Of a stretch of 64,000 nucleotides of DNA, positions 49,122 through 58,046 are shown piece by piece. Below the pieces are notes generated by a model. It had not been told where the DNA came from. It ran no database searches and saw only the letters and a list, made by a program, of their open reading frames with translations. The stretch comes from a virus. The stretch is taken from positions 22,826 to 86,825 of IMG/VR virus record IMGVR_UViG_3300020174_001540; one strand, given 5' to 3'. Both the position numbers and the translations under genes were made by a program. Within the stretch, counting starts at the first letter, position 1; the number at the start of each line of letters is the position of its first letter.

Positions 49122-50947
49122 GCGAACATATACTCCTTACGCAAGGTTGAGTCTTTACCGAACATCATTTGGAATACTGATGCATCATCAACCGTAACCG
49201 TATCATAAACCGGTTTATTAATAATGGTATCATATTCATCTTCGGTCAAGCTGCCTAGGCCTTTGATATAACGGTGCTTCCAATTTGTTTGTTCTTGTTT
49301 GAACTTTGAAGCATCTTCATATGTGTAGAACCATTTAATGTCTTTGCCTTTAGTTGAAATCATAATTGGAGTACGTGTGATTTTAACACGTTTCTCAGAT
49401 AACAACCGCGGCCAAAATTTGTAAAAGAATGCAATCAGCAACGGACTGATGTGGCCAATACCATCGTGGTCAGCATCGGTTAATGTTGCAATTGATTCAT
49501 ATGACATATTATCAATAGAATTTGGATTGTTAATGTCGAGGTTTAGAACCGCAACCAATTCTGACAATTCTTTGTTCTTTAGCACATCCGCAGGTTTCAT
49601 ATCCCACGTGTTCATAATAACACCACGCAATGGATATGCACCAACCGTATCAGGATCACGTACTTTGAGTAAGAAACCCATTGCCGAGTCACCTTCAACA
49701 ATTTTCAGTGTTGAGTTTGGTTTGTTAGCAGAGATGTGCTTTGCAACTTTGACTTTTCTCAAATTCTTTTGAGCAATTGTAGCGGCACGTTTATCAGCAG
49801 CCTGTTTCTTTGCAAGCTGTGCTTCGATAATTGGTTCAATAATTGACGGTGTTGCCATGATCTTACGAGCAAAGAATAAAGCATCTTTTACGTTTGCTTC
49901 TGTGTAGTGTTCTTTGACATTACCCATTGGGTTTGTTAACCGTTCCTTTGTTTGAGAATCAAACTTTGGATTGGTGAAGTTTCGAGCAAACATAACCATG
50001 GTCAAACCATTTTTAATTGTCATATTACCGACTTCAATACGGTGTTTCCGTTTAATCATAACAGCCAATTGAGTAATTACGTTATGCATTATCCAATCAA
50101 CATAAGTACCACCTTGACGAGTATTCACACCATTAACAAATGAGTTTGAACGGAACCCATCAACTGAACCCGCAAAGAAAAAGGATAAGTTGTATGATTT
50201 CTCAATGATAACATCACTGCCATCTTTTACAAACATATCGGCATATTTTTTGAGGTTGTTGACCTTAATACGTTTCTTATTAAACGAAAACGAGATCTCA
50301 GGAAATGCCATTTGCAATGAAATCAACCGATCTTCAAGTAATACAATTGTATCAAGTTCAGAAAGGTTATTAACTTCAAACAAGTCAAAGTCAGGTATAA
50401 ATGATACCTCAGTACCATTGCCTTCACGTTGACCATTCTTTTCATTAATAGTCTCGGCACCGTTCTTACATTCAACAATAAGCATATTGTTATTTGACCA
50501 AGTCTTACCGACAAATTTCTTTGATAGGAAATTGGTTGCCGCTGAACCGACACCGTTTGTACCGATTGTTACGCGTTCATCATCAAACGATGTACCAGCA
50601 TTAACTCTTGTCCATGCCGCAGTTGCTCGAGCAATTTTTGTATCGGATGTTTCATCGTACACCAGTTCTTGTGGAATACCACGACCGTTGTCCGTAACGA
50701 TTACTTTATCATCGGTCACAGATACATTAATACGGTTTGCGAATTTGAAATTTGTACGAATTGCTTCATCAAGTGAGTTGTCGAGTATCTCATCAATCAT
50801 TTTTGACAATGCAGGTACGTATGTGGCATTTTTCCACTCACCGAGAACAAACCGCTCAACCTGTTCTTTTGCACTTGAACCCATATACATTCCGATACGT
50901 TCACGGACGTGTTGGCGAGCAGTTAAAATTTTAAATTGTTCAGACAT
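49118..50947 (-). CDS. 39: DNA topoisomerase II large subunit (T4 gp39-like)
   Basis: A 609-residue B-type subunit. The GHKL ATPase part has EILDNSLDEAIR (about 47-58), VTDNGRGIPQEL (about 78-89) and TNGVGSAATNFL. The Toprim domain has VEGDSAMGFLL and LTDADHDGIGHISPLL. It lacks the long C-terminal part of GyrB, as T4 gp39 does. It is the partner of gp52 downstream in the same direction. Confidence 0.95.
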   Translation of the reverse strand: MSEQFKILTARQHVRERIGMYMGSSAKEQVERFVLGEWKNATYVPALSKMIDEILDNSLDEAIRTNFKFANRINVSVTDDKVIVTDNGRGIPQELVYDETSDTKIARATAAWTRVNAGTSFDDERVTIGTNGVGSAATNFLSKKFVGKTWSNNNMLIVECKNGAETINEKNGQREGNGTEVSFIPDFDLFEVNNLSELDTIVLLEDRLISLQMAFPEISFSFNKKRIKVNNLKKYADMFVKDGSDVIIEKSYNLSFFFAGSVDGFRSNSFVNGVNTRQGGTYVDWIMHNVITQLAVMIKRKHRIEVGNMTIKNGLTMVMFARNFTNPKFDSQTKERLTNPMGNVKEHYTEANVKDALFFARKIMATPSIIEPIIEAQLAKKQAADKRAATIAQKNLRKVKVAKHISANKPNSTLKIVEGDSAMGFLLKVRDPDTVGAYPLRGVIMNTWDMKPADVLKNKELSELVAVLNLDINNPNSIDNMSYESIATLTDADHDGIGHISPLLIAFFYKFWPRLLSEKRVKITRTPIMISTKGKDIKWFYTYEDASKFKQEQTNWKHRYIKGLGSLTEDEYDTIINKPVYDTVTVDDASVFQMMFGKDSTLRKEYMFA

Positions 50948-50976
50948 ATAGAATCATTCCTTAGTTATCTTATACC

Positions 50977-51005
50977 ATACTAACAAAGTTTTCAGAACTT
51001 GTCAA
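50977..51005 (-). promoter_or_regulatory. sigma70-like promoter for gp39
   Basis: TTGACA, 17 bases, TAGTAT on the minus strand, just behind the stop of the FkbM gene. The message would have AAGGAATG before the gp39 ATG. Confidence 0.68.
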
Positions 51006-51704
51006 CTACTTTTTTGTTAGGTAAATCATAAACTCGCCCCGCATGGCATGAATATCAGCATCATTCCATATCCGAGTTTTCATTGTATCTTCCATGAAAT
51101 TCATATCAAATTGCAATGTATCAATAAGGGGTCGAAGAAATTGTTCTCTAAATTTAATGAATTTTTGAGGACCATCAGTTGATGCTCGAAGGTGACACTC
51201 AACCGCAATGTGTTTTACATTATTAATACAGAAGTCGAGATTTTCCTTTGATAAGACATCATATTCTCCGCCTTCGCAATCAATTTTAAGATAGTCGATT
51301 TTATCAATATTGAATCTGTCAAGGAAATATGCAAATGATTTTACTTCAAACTCATCGGTATAAAATACGTTATCAGTATGACCCATTTCTGAACCAATTG
51401 CGTATGGGATAGGTACAACTTTTTGTTCAGGCTCGTCTATTACATACTGCCATGTATTATTTACGATTGCTTTTAAAAATTTTGGGTTAGGTTCAATCGC
51501 ATAAACCTTTTTAGCACCTCGGTCGAGAGCATGGGCAGTAAACATACCAACGCATGCTCCTACATCCACACATATATCACCGGGTTGTACCTTATACCAC
51601 CATTCATAATCTTTTCGGACAAAAAATTCTCTATGCATTGTAGCTACGCTTACCATACACAAATCACTCGTATCCATAAATAAATTCAATGCTTTGCCGC
51701 TCAT
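51006..51704 (-). CDS. FkbM-family methyltransferase, copy 1
   Basis: A 232-residue SAM methyltransferase. VQPGDICVDVGACVGMFTAHAL near 39-60 is the SAM motif, VYAIEPNPKFL follows and YLKIDCEGGEYD near 143-154 is the FkbM signature. It is a clear paralogue of 58043-58756 (WWYKVQPGDI, DCEGGE, HLxAS). Likely targets are sugar hydroxyls. GGAGA precedes the ATG. Confidence 0.8.
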   Translation of the reverse strand: MSGKALNLFMDTSDLCMVSVATMHREFFVRKDYEWWYKVQPGDICVDVGACVGMFTAHALDRGAKKVYAIEPNPKFLKAIVNNTWQYVIDEPEQKVVPIPYAIGSEMGHTDNVFYTDEFEVKSFAYFLDRFNIDKIDYLKIDCEGGEYDVLSKENLDFCINNVKHIAVECHLRASTDGPQKFIKFREQFLRPLIDTLQFDMNFMEDTMKTRIWNDADIHAMRGEFMIYLTKK

Positions 51705-51718
51705 TATTGTCTCCTATA

Positions 51719-51784
51719 TTATAAGTTGCCAATCCAATGGCTGCAATCATCACACGGGTCGTCCCACAAATATACGGGCTCCAT
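51719..51784 (-). CDS. 21-aa peptide upstream of FkbM
   Basis: A short frame (starts MEPVYLWDDPCDDCSHW) between the early promoter at 51834-51861 and the FkbM gene. The CDDC and His could bind a metal. A GTGGAAAG site is present at moderate spacing. It may be a leader peptide. Weak evidence. Confidence 0.3.
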   Translation of the reverse strand: MEPVYLWDDPCDDCSHWIGNL

Positions 51785-51822
51785 GCACTTTCCACTTTTG
51801 GTTGTTGATGTTGGCTATTTAT

Positions 51823-51830
51823 TATAAATA
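51823..51830 (+). promoter_or_regulatory. T4-type late box TATAAATA
   Basis: A perfect late box on the plus strand, 44 bases before the 162-aa virion gene, which is the first of the rightward run. It nearly abuts the divergent early promoter at 51834-51861. Confidence 0.6.
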
Positions 51831-51833
51831 CTC

Positions 51834-51861
51834 ATACTAACTGATTCTATATAAATGTCAA
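51834..51861 (-). promoter_or_regulatory. sigma70-like early promoter, TAGAATCAGT spacer class
   Basis: TTGACA, 16 bases, TAGTAT on the minus strand, with ATAGAATCAGT before the -10. It points toward FkbM copy 1, back to back with a late promoter for the plus strand. Confidence 0.68.
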
Positions 51862-51873
51862 TAGGAAAATACC

Positions 51874-52362
51874 ATGCAAACAAATTATCTTGATCCAACC
51901 TCCTTTAAGGTTGCAGTTTCACGCCTTCCAAATGTTGAGTTTTTTACTCGACGAACAATTATCCCAGGTGTTACAATGTCACCCGTGGCACGGCCATCAC
52001 CTATTAGGAATTTATATGAGACCGCGGATCGACTCGAATATGCTGAACTTGATCTAAGTTTTGTGGTTGATGAAAATATGGCAAATTATCAGGAAATCCT
52101 ATATTGGATGGAATCATTAGGCAAATCAGAAACGACTGATCAGTTTGCTCGTTTGGAAAAAGCAGATGAAGGCATCGTATCCGATGTTACTATTATTGTC
52201 GAGAACAGTAATAAAAACCCAAATATGCTGTTTACGTTTACCGATTGTTTCCCAACAATTTTATCACCGTTAAGCCTTGATATAACACAACAAGATATTG
52301 TATATCCCGAGGCAACAGTTACAATGAGACATAACGGATTTAAACTCACACAAGTTAGTTGA
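51874..52362 (+). CDS. virion structural protein, tail/baseplate-type
   Basis: A 162-residue protein. TSFKVAVSRLPNVEFFTRRT near the start and IPGVTMSPVARPSPIRNLYE resemble a structural family widespread in marine T4-like phages (related to tail-tube or baseplate hub proteins). LDLSFVVDENMANYQEILYW follows. Late promoter upstream supports virion function. Exact role unknown. Confidence 0.62.
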   Translation: MQTNYLDPTSFKVAVSRLPNVEFFTRRTIIPGVTMSPVARPSPIRNLYETADRLEYAELDLSFVVDENMANYQEILYWMESLGKSETTDQFARLEKADEGIVSDVTIIVENSNKNPNMLFTFTDCFPTILSPLSLDITQQDIVYPEATVTMRHNGFKLTQVS

Positions 52363-52387
52363 CAAAATTCTAATTCTGTGTTAGAAT
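52359..52387 (+). promoter_or_regulatory. sigma70-like promoter for uvsY
   Basis: TTGACA, 17 bases, TAGAAT on the plus strand, overlapping the stop of the structural gene. It places the start of RNA about 22 bases before the uvsY ATG with GAGG in the leader. Confidence 0.72.
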
Positions 52388-52416
52388 CATATATGATTGA
52401 AATAGTGAGGTAAAGA

Positions 52417-52854
52417 ATGAGTACTGATGATATAAGTGCGTTATGGTCGGTTGACTGCAAAATTGACGAAACAAATTTAGCCGGTGAATCAAAAAGAATT
52501 CCTGAGCTACATAACAAGTATTACAATTTATATTACAAAGAAGCACTTAAAGTTAAAAAGCTTAAGGCTGATTATAAAGAATTGGAAATGGCAAAGACTG
52601 AATGGTTTGATGGTTCTATGGCAATGGAAGATTTAGCCGAGCGAGGTTGGAAACCATACCAAAAGAAAATTATTAGACAGGATATGAATAAATATCTACA
52701 AGCGGATAAGGATATTATTAATTTAAGTTTAAAAATTGATTATCATTCTGCACGTGCTAACTTTCTTGAAGATATTATTAAAACCATTCATAGTAGAAAT
52801 TTTATTGTAAAAAATATTATTGATATTATGAAATTCCAAGCAGGAGATTATTAA
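52417..52854 (+). CDS. uvsY: UvsY recombination mediator
   Basis: A 145-residue protein close to T4 UvsY (137 aa). LAGESKRIPELHNKYYNLYY near 21-40, LKKDYKEL-type helix (KLKADYKELE) and the C-terminal FLEDIIKTIHSRNFIVKNII match the family. UvsY loads the UvsX recombinase on ssDNA. It lies just before UvsW, the T4-like order, and has its own promoter. Confidence 0.88.
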   Translation: MSTDDISALWSVDCKIDETNLAGESKRIPELHNKYYNLYYKEALKVKKLKADYKELEMAKTEWFDGSMAMEDLAERGWKPYQKKIIRQDMNKYLQADKDIINLSLKIDYHSARANFLEDIIKTIHSRNFIVKNIIDIMKFQAGDY

Positions 52855-53117
52855 TGACAGAAATTACTAATGTATATGGGCATCCTGCTATTTACCCAAA
52901 TTCTGAAAACATTAAACCTCCATTGGAAAAAGAACGGCTTCGTGTGGTTGAAGCAGCTACACGCACTGAACTTGAACTCAATCAAATCAAAGAAATTGAA
53001 GAACGGGTTGAAGAGATAAATACACTCAAACAACAGGCAATAGCCCGCTATGACCCATACGGTAATGCTGTTCCTATTGCTCATACTGAAGGTGAATTTG
53101 TAAATATTGAAGTATAG
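52854..53117 (+). CDS. small hypothetical protein between uvsY and uvsW
   Basis: An 87-residue protein of helical character (LELNQIKEIEERVEEINTL) with a hydrophilic tail. TAATG junction with uvsY. T4 has small uvsY-adjacent genes in a similar place. No domain recognised. Confidence 0.62.
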   Translation: MTEITNVYGHPAIYPNSENIKPPLEKERLRVVEAATRTELELNQIKEIEERVEEINTLKQQAIARYDPYGNAVPIAHTEGEFVNIEV

Positions 53118-53123
53118 GATGAT

Positions 53124-54617
53124 ATGACTGAAATTGTTAATGTAGAACCAATTAATGCGGTTCATATGAAAGTAACTGCTGATCCGTCAACACGGCAAGA
53201 GATTATGAATTATTTCTCGTTTCGACCTGACGGCTATCAATTTGTGCCTTCATATAAGAACCGTGTGTGGGATGGATATATTCGTTTGTATCAACCAATG
53301 CGTCCTACGTTATATGTAGGTCTATTATCTTACCTCCAAAAATTCTGTGAAGATCGAGAGTATCAACTCAATATTGATGGTGAGTTATATGACCAAGAAC
53401 CTGTTCCTGATGATTATGGATACGAAATTGCTCGTGAGATCAGCTGTAAATTTGAACCACGTGATTATCAAAACGAGTACATTGTAAATGCTATTCGTAA
53501 TAACAGATCACTTTCAGTATCACCAACCTCCTCGGGTAAATCGTTAATAATCTATTTACTACAACAACATTATCATCAAGCATATGGTCACCGTACTTTG
53601 ATTATTGTTCCGACAATTTCATTGGTATATCAGATGCAAGGTGACTTTGCAGATTATGGTTGTGATCCTAAAGACATCTATACAATTAAAGGTGGTGTGG
53701 ATAAGAACACTAATGCACCTATTGTTATATCAACATGGCAGTCACTTATTAAATTACCTAAGGCATGGTTTGACCAATTTCGTGTTGTCCTTGGTGATGA
53801 AGCTCACTTGTTCCAGGCAAAATCACTCACTAAGATTATGGAAAAGTTGACCGACTGTAAATATCGCCATGGATTTACCGGTACATTGAAAGCATCAGAA
53901 TCAAAAACACACCGACTTGTTCTTGAAGGATGTTTCGGGCAGGTAAAGAAATTTGTATCAACAAAAGATTTGATGGACGCAGGTACTGTCGCTGACTTTA
54001 ATGTTAAGGCAATTGTATTGAACTATACACCTGAGACCAAAAAGGATTTCAGAAAAGCATTGAGATCTGTTCAAGATACAAGCCGTAAGTATCCCGCAGA
54101 ACGTGAGTTCATTATTAATAACAATAAAAGAAATATATTCATTCGGAACTTACTTTGGTCACTTAAAGATCAGAATAATCTTGTATTATTTGATCTCGTT
54201 GAAAAACATGGTAAAGTGTTAGAGCCACTCCTTCGGAGAGACGACCGTTGCTTGCATTTTGTATATGGTGGAACTAAAGGTGATGAGCGTGAGCGGATTA
54301 GAAATCTCGTAGAAAATGATCCAGTTAAACAGCACGATATCCTTGCATCCTATGGTGTATTTTCGACTGGCGTCAACCTTAAGAAACTCGATAATGTGAT
54401 ATTTGCATCTGGTTCTAAATCTGAAATTAAAGTATTACAATCAATTGGACGCGCACTCCGTAAGGGTAATGATGCGGACAAGGCAACACTATATGATATT
54501 ACCGATGATTTATCTTCAGGATCATTTGAAAACTATACTCTGAAACATTTCCGCAAACGCATTGAAATATATGGATCCGAACAATTTAATTATAAAATTT
54601 ATACTGTTAACATATAA
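53124..54617 (+). CDS. uvsW: UvsW recombination helicase
   Basis: A 497-residue SF2 helicase, matching T4 UvsW in size. Motif I is SPTSSGKSLIIYLL near 135-148, motif II GDEAHLFQA near 223-231, motif III GFTGTLKA near 250-257, and the C-terminal QSIGRALRKGN near 447-457 is motif VI. It resolves branched recombination intermediates and R-loops and pairs with UvsY. Confidence 0.93.
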   Translation: MTEIVNVEPINAVHMKVTADPSTRQEIMNYFSFRPDGYQFVPSYKNRVWDGYIRLYQPMRPTLYVGLLSYLQKFCEDREYQLNIDGELYDQEPVPDDYGYEIAREISCKFEPRDYQNEYIVNAIRNNRSLSVSPTSSGKSLIIYLLQQHYHQAYGHRTLIIVPTISLVYQMQGDFADYGCDPKDIYTIKGGVDKNTNAPIVISTWQSLIKLPKAWFDQFRVVLGDEAHLFQAKSLTKIMEKLTDCKYRHGFTGTLKASESKTHRLVLEGCFGQVKKFVSTKDLMDAGTVADFNVKAIVLNYTPETKKDFRKALRSVQDTSRKYPAEREFIINNNKRNIFIRNLLWSLKDQNNLVLFDLVEKHGKVLEPLLRRDDRCLHFVYGGTKGDERERIRNLVENDPVKQHDILASYGVFSTGVNLKKLDNVIFASGSKSEIKVLQSIGRALRKGNDADKATLYDITDDLSSGSFENYTLKHFRKRIEIYGSEQFNYKIYTVNI

Positions 54618-54641
54618 TATTGTTTATAGAGCATAAATGCT

Positions 54642-54669
54642 ATTATACACAGTCTGGAATATTTGTCAA
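54642..54669 (-). promoter_or_regulatory. antisense sigma70-like promoter facing uvsW
   Basis: TTGACA, 16 bases, TATAAT on the minus strand: both hexamers perfect. It points into the 3' end of UvsW, with no minus-strand gene nearby. The transcript would pass an ATGC-rich hairpin. It might make an antisense RNA. Confidence 0.5.
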
Positions 54670-54703
54670 TAGTTAATTTCAGTTATGTTAGAAAAAAAAT
54701 CCA

Positions 54704-54732
54704 TTGACAATACCACAGAGTTGCGATATATT
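54704..54732 (+). promoter_or_regulatory. sigma70-like promoter for gp55
   Basis: TTGACA, 17 bases, TATATT on the plus strand. The message would have AAAGGAGGAT before the gp55 ATG at 54764, which supports that start. Confidence 0.72.
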
Positions 54733-54763
54733 AAAACTAATCTCAGTAAAGGAGGATACCGTA

Positions 54764-55276
54764 ATGGGAAAACCTACGAAACCTCGTAAGAAAAATTACG
54801 TCAACAATAAAGACTTATATGAAGCATTGATTGCATACAAAGGACGGATTAAAGAAGCAGAGGACAGTGGTGATGAAATTCCACGTGTTCCTGACTATAT
54901 CGGCAAATGCATTTATCAGATCGCAACACGATTGGCAACTAAACCAAATTTTAGTGGCTATTCGTATAAGGAAGATATGATTAGTGACGGTATTGAGAAT
55001 TGTCTACAATATATTAATAACTTTAATCCTGAGAAATCTCAAAACCCGTTTGCTTACTTCACACAAATTATTTGGTTCGCATTTCTACGCCGTATTCAAA
55101 AAGAAAAGAAGCAAATGTATATTCGTTTTAAATCATCTCAACAAATGCTTGCATCAGGTGGTACCTATACAGGTGAAGATGTAACTCTTAACTTAACAAC
55201 AAATGCTGATTATATGAACTCGTTCGTTCAGGATTTTGAAGATAAGTTGGCTAAGGATAAAGCGAAAAAGAAATGA
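54764..55276 (+). CDS. 55: late-transcription sigma factor (T4 gp55-like)
   Basis: About 170 residues from the ATG at 54764, with an excellent AGGAGG site. The frame extends 20 codons further up, into the promoter, which is unlikely. YNNKDLYEALIAYK-type start (NNKDLYEALIAYKG) and SDGIENCLQYINNFNPEKSQNPFAYFTQIIWFAFLRRIQKEKK-type region (split here for length: DGIENCLQYINNF, NPFAYFTQIIWFAF, RRIQKEKK) match the sigma-like core of T4 gp55. It directs RNA polymerase to TATAAATA boxes. Confidence 0.9.
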   Translation: MGKPTKPRKKNYVNNKDLYEALIAYKGRIKEAEDSGDEIPRVPDYIGKCIYQIATRLATKPNFSGYSYKEDMISDGIENCLQYINNFNPEKSQNPFAYFTQIIWFAFLRRIQKEKKQMYIRFKSSQQMLASGGTYTGEDVTLNLTTNADYMNSFVQDFEDKLAKDKAKKK

Positions 55277-56337
55277 AAATAGCAATTATTACTGATATGC
55301 ACATTGGTGTACGTGGTGACTCTAAAGTATTTCTGGATCATCAGGAAAGGTTCTTTAATGAAGTATTCTTTCCGTATATTGATGAGCACAACATTAAAAC
55401 AGTACTCGATTTAGGTGATACGTTTGACCGACGCAAGTTTGTTAATTACGTTACGCTTGACCGTGCTAAAAAGATGTTTTTTGACCAGCTAGCAAAACGT
55501 GAGATTGAATACCACGCAATCGTTGGTAATCATTCGGTATACTATACAAATACAAACGAAATCAATTCAATGCGGTTGTTACTTCAAGAATATAGCAAGT
55601 TCCATATTTACGAAAGTAAACCTGTTGAGTTGACATTTGGCTCAACCGATGTTATAATGGTTCCATGGATTACAAAAGATAATTCAGAAGACACTATGAC
55701 TACAATGGCAGAATCAAAAGCAAATATTTGTATGGGTCACTTTTCAATCCAAGGATTTGAAATGCTCAAAGGAGCTATCAATGACCACGGGTTGACGCGT
55801 GAAATCTTTACACATTTTGAACAAGTATACTCAGGACACTTTCATCATCCATCAGAATATGGAAATATCAAATATCTTGGTGCACCATATGAAATGACTT
55901 GGTCGGATTATGAAGGTCGACGTGGTTTCCGTGTTCTTGATACTGAAACACGTGAGCTTGAATGGGTTCTTAATCCATATGCGGTATATAATAAAATTGA
56001 CTATGATGATACCGATATGACAATTGAAGATATTGCTAACCTTGATGTTTCGGCAATTAAAGATACATACATTAAAGTAATCGTAAAGACAAGATCAAAT
56101 CCGTATATCTATGATCTGTTTATGAATAAGCTTACCGACTCGGGTGCTGCCGATGTAAAAGCAATTGAGGACTCGTTAAACCTTGAAGATGCAGGAGTTG
56201 ATGAGATCCTAGATGAAACAAAAGACACAAAGGATATTTTACATCAATATATTGAATCAATTGATACAAGTGTTGATAAAGGAAATATTCTTAAAGTAAT
56301 TGATGAGTTATATATTGAGGCACAGCAGATAGCATGA
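55273..56337 (+). CDS. 47: recombination endonuclease subunit (T4 gp47, SbcD/Mre11-like)
   Basis: A 354-residue calcineurin-fold nuclease. The metal sites are TDMHIGVRGD near 7-16, DLGDTFDRR near 46-54, GNHSVYY near 79-85 and GHFHHPSEYG near 192-201. It works with gp46 in recombination and host DNA degradation. It overlaps both neighbours. Confidence 0.93.
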   Translation: MKIAIITDMHIGVRGDSKVFLDHQERFFNEVFFPYIDEHNIKTVLDLGDTFDRRKFVNYVTLDRAKKMFFDQLAKREIEYHAIVGNHSVYYTNTNEINSMRLLLQEYSKFHIYESKPVELTFGSTDVIMVPWITKDNSEDTMTTMAESKANICMGHFSIQGFEMLKGAINDHGLTREIFTHFEQVYSGHFHHPSEYGNIKYLGAPYEMTWSDYEGRRGFRVLDTETRELEWVLNPYAVYNKIDYDDTDMTIEDIANLDVSAIKDTYIKVIVKTRSNPYIYDLFMNKLTDSGAADVKAIEDSLNLEDAGVDEILDETKDTKDILHQYIESIDTSVDKGNILKVIDELYIEAQQIA

Positions 56338-58046
56338 AGATTGTATTTAAAGAAGTTCGTTATAAAAACTTGTTATCTTCGGGTAATTCATGGACGGTTA
56401 TTCCATTAAATCTCAGCAGAACCACACTTATTAGTGGTACAAACGGTAGCGGTAAATCAACATTACTTGATGCTATCGTATTTGGTTTGTATGGCAAAGC
56501 ATTCCGTAAAGTTAATAAAGCACAATTGATTAATAGTATTAACGGCCGTGAAACTGTTGTTGAGATAGCATTTCAGATCGGTCAGAATAACTTTATGATC
56601 CGTCGTGGTATTAAGCCAAATATCTTTGAGATATGGAAAAACGGTGAAATGATTAATCAGGATGCTGCCTCACGTGACTATCAGGCATATCTTGAACAAA
56701 ACATTTTAAACTTAAATTATAAATCGTTTAATCAAATTGTTGTATTGGGTTCAGCAACATATGTTCCTTTTATGGAATTACCTGCTCATACACGCCGTGA
56801 TATTATTGAAGACCTATTAGACATTCAGGTATTCAGTACAATGAATTTATTACTTAAAGATAAAGTTAATTCAAACAAAGAACAGATCACTGAAAACAGT
56901 TATCAAATGGATTTAACCGAATCAAAATTGAGCCAAGCAAAGGAACACAATGCATCAATTCGTAAAATTCGAGAAGCTGAAGTGGACAAAGTTCGGCTTA
57001 AAATGTCCGAGCACATTGCAAAAATTGAAGGAGAAACAGAAAGCATTGGAATTCTCCAGGATAATATTACAACCCTCACATCCACAATATCCGATAAAGC
57101 TTCCCAAAAGTCTAAATTGGAAAAAGCAAAAAGCATTAGGCGAGATCTCGAATCATCACTACGTGGACATGCAAAAGAATTAGCATTTTACCATGACCAT
57201 GATAATTGCCCAACCTGTAAGCAAGGTATTGAGCATACGTTTAAAGAAAACATTATCACTGAAAAAAGTAAAAAGCAAACTGAAATTGAAACAGCGTTGG
57301 TGCAACTTGCAGAAAAGGCAAAAGAATATACTGATAGGATTGAAGAGATCTCTAAGGTTGAGGATGTAATAACCGACCTAAACTTGACTATTGGTGAACA
57401 CCGTGCTACTATTAAAATGTCAAAATCTGCATTGGTATCATATAAAAATGAATTGACACAAGCAGAGGCTGAACTCGAAGAAGTTGATACTTCAAAGCTG
57501 CAGCAATATGCCGACGCACTTACCAATTATGAGGTTGAGCAAACCGATCTGTTTAACCATAAAGAAGTACTCAATATTGTTCAAACAATGCTACGTGATG
57601 GCGGTATTAAAACGCGGATCATCCGTCAATATATTCCAGTAATGAATAAACTGATTAATAAGTACCTTGGTGCCTTTGACTTGTTTGTTGACTTTCAACT
57701 TGATGAAAATTTTAATGAGGTTATCAAATCAAGGTTCCGTGACCAATTCTCGTATGCTTCGTTTTCTGAAGGAGAAAAGCTACGTATTACCTTATCAATT
57801 ATGTTAGCATGGCGTTCAGTTGCCAAACTACGCAATTCAGTTTCAACCAATCTATTGTTACTTGATGAAACACTTGACGGTGCACTCGACTCGGTAGGTA
57901 TTGAAAATCTGATTGATACATTACACAATCTTAATTCAGATGATAATATTTTTGTTATTAGTCATCGGGGTCATCAGTTTGGAGACAAGTTTGATTCCCA
58001 TATCCGTTTTCAGAAAATAAAGAATTTTAGTGAGATCACAGCATGA
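56334..58046 (+). CDS. 46: recombination endonuclease subunit (T4 gp46, SbcC/Rad50-like)
   Basis: A 570-residue SMC-like ATPase. Walker A is SGTNGSGKSTLLDAI near 33-47. A long coiled coil carries the zinc hook CPTCKQG near residue 290. The signature SFSEGEKLRITLS near 475-487 and Walker B LLLLDETLDGALD near 506-518 complete it. Partner of gp47. ATGA-coupled to the FkbM gene after it. Confidence 0.94.
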   Translation: MKIVFKEVRYKNLLSSGNSWTVIPLNLSRTTLISGTNGSGKSTLLDAIVFGLYGKAFRKVNKAQLINSINGRETVVEIAFQIGQNNFMIRRGIKPNIFEIWKNGEMINQDAASRDYQAYLEQNILNLNYKSFNQIVVLGSATYVPFMELPAHTRRDIIEDLLDIQVFSTMNLLLKDKVNSNKEQITENSYQMDLTESKLSQAKEHNASIRKIREAEVDKVRLKMSEHIAKIEGETESIGILQDNITTLTSTISDKASQKSKLEKAKSIRRDLESSLRGHAKELAFYHDHDNCPTCKQGIEHTFKENIITEKSKKQTEIETALVQLAEKAKEYTDRIEEISKVEDVITDLNLTIGEHRATIKMSKSALVSYKNELTQAEAELEEVDTSKLQQYADALTNYEVEQTDLFNHKEVLNIVQTMLRDGGIKTRIIRQYIPVMNKLINKYLGAFDLFVDFQLDENFNEVIKSRFRDQFSYASFSEGEKLRITLSIMLAWRSVAKLRNSVSTNLLLLDETLDGALDSVGIENLIDTLHNLNSDDNIFVISHRGHQFGDKFDSHIRFQKIKNFSEITA

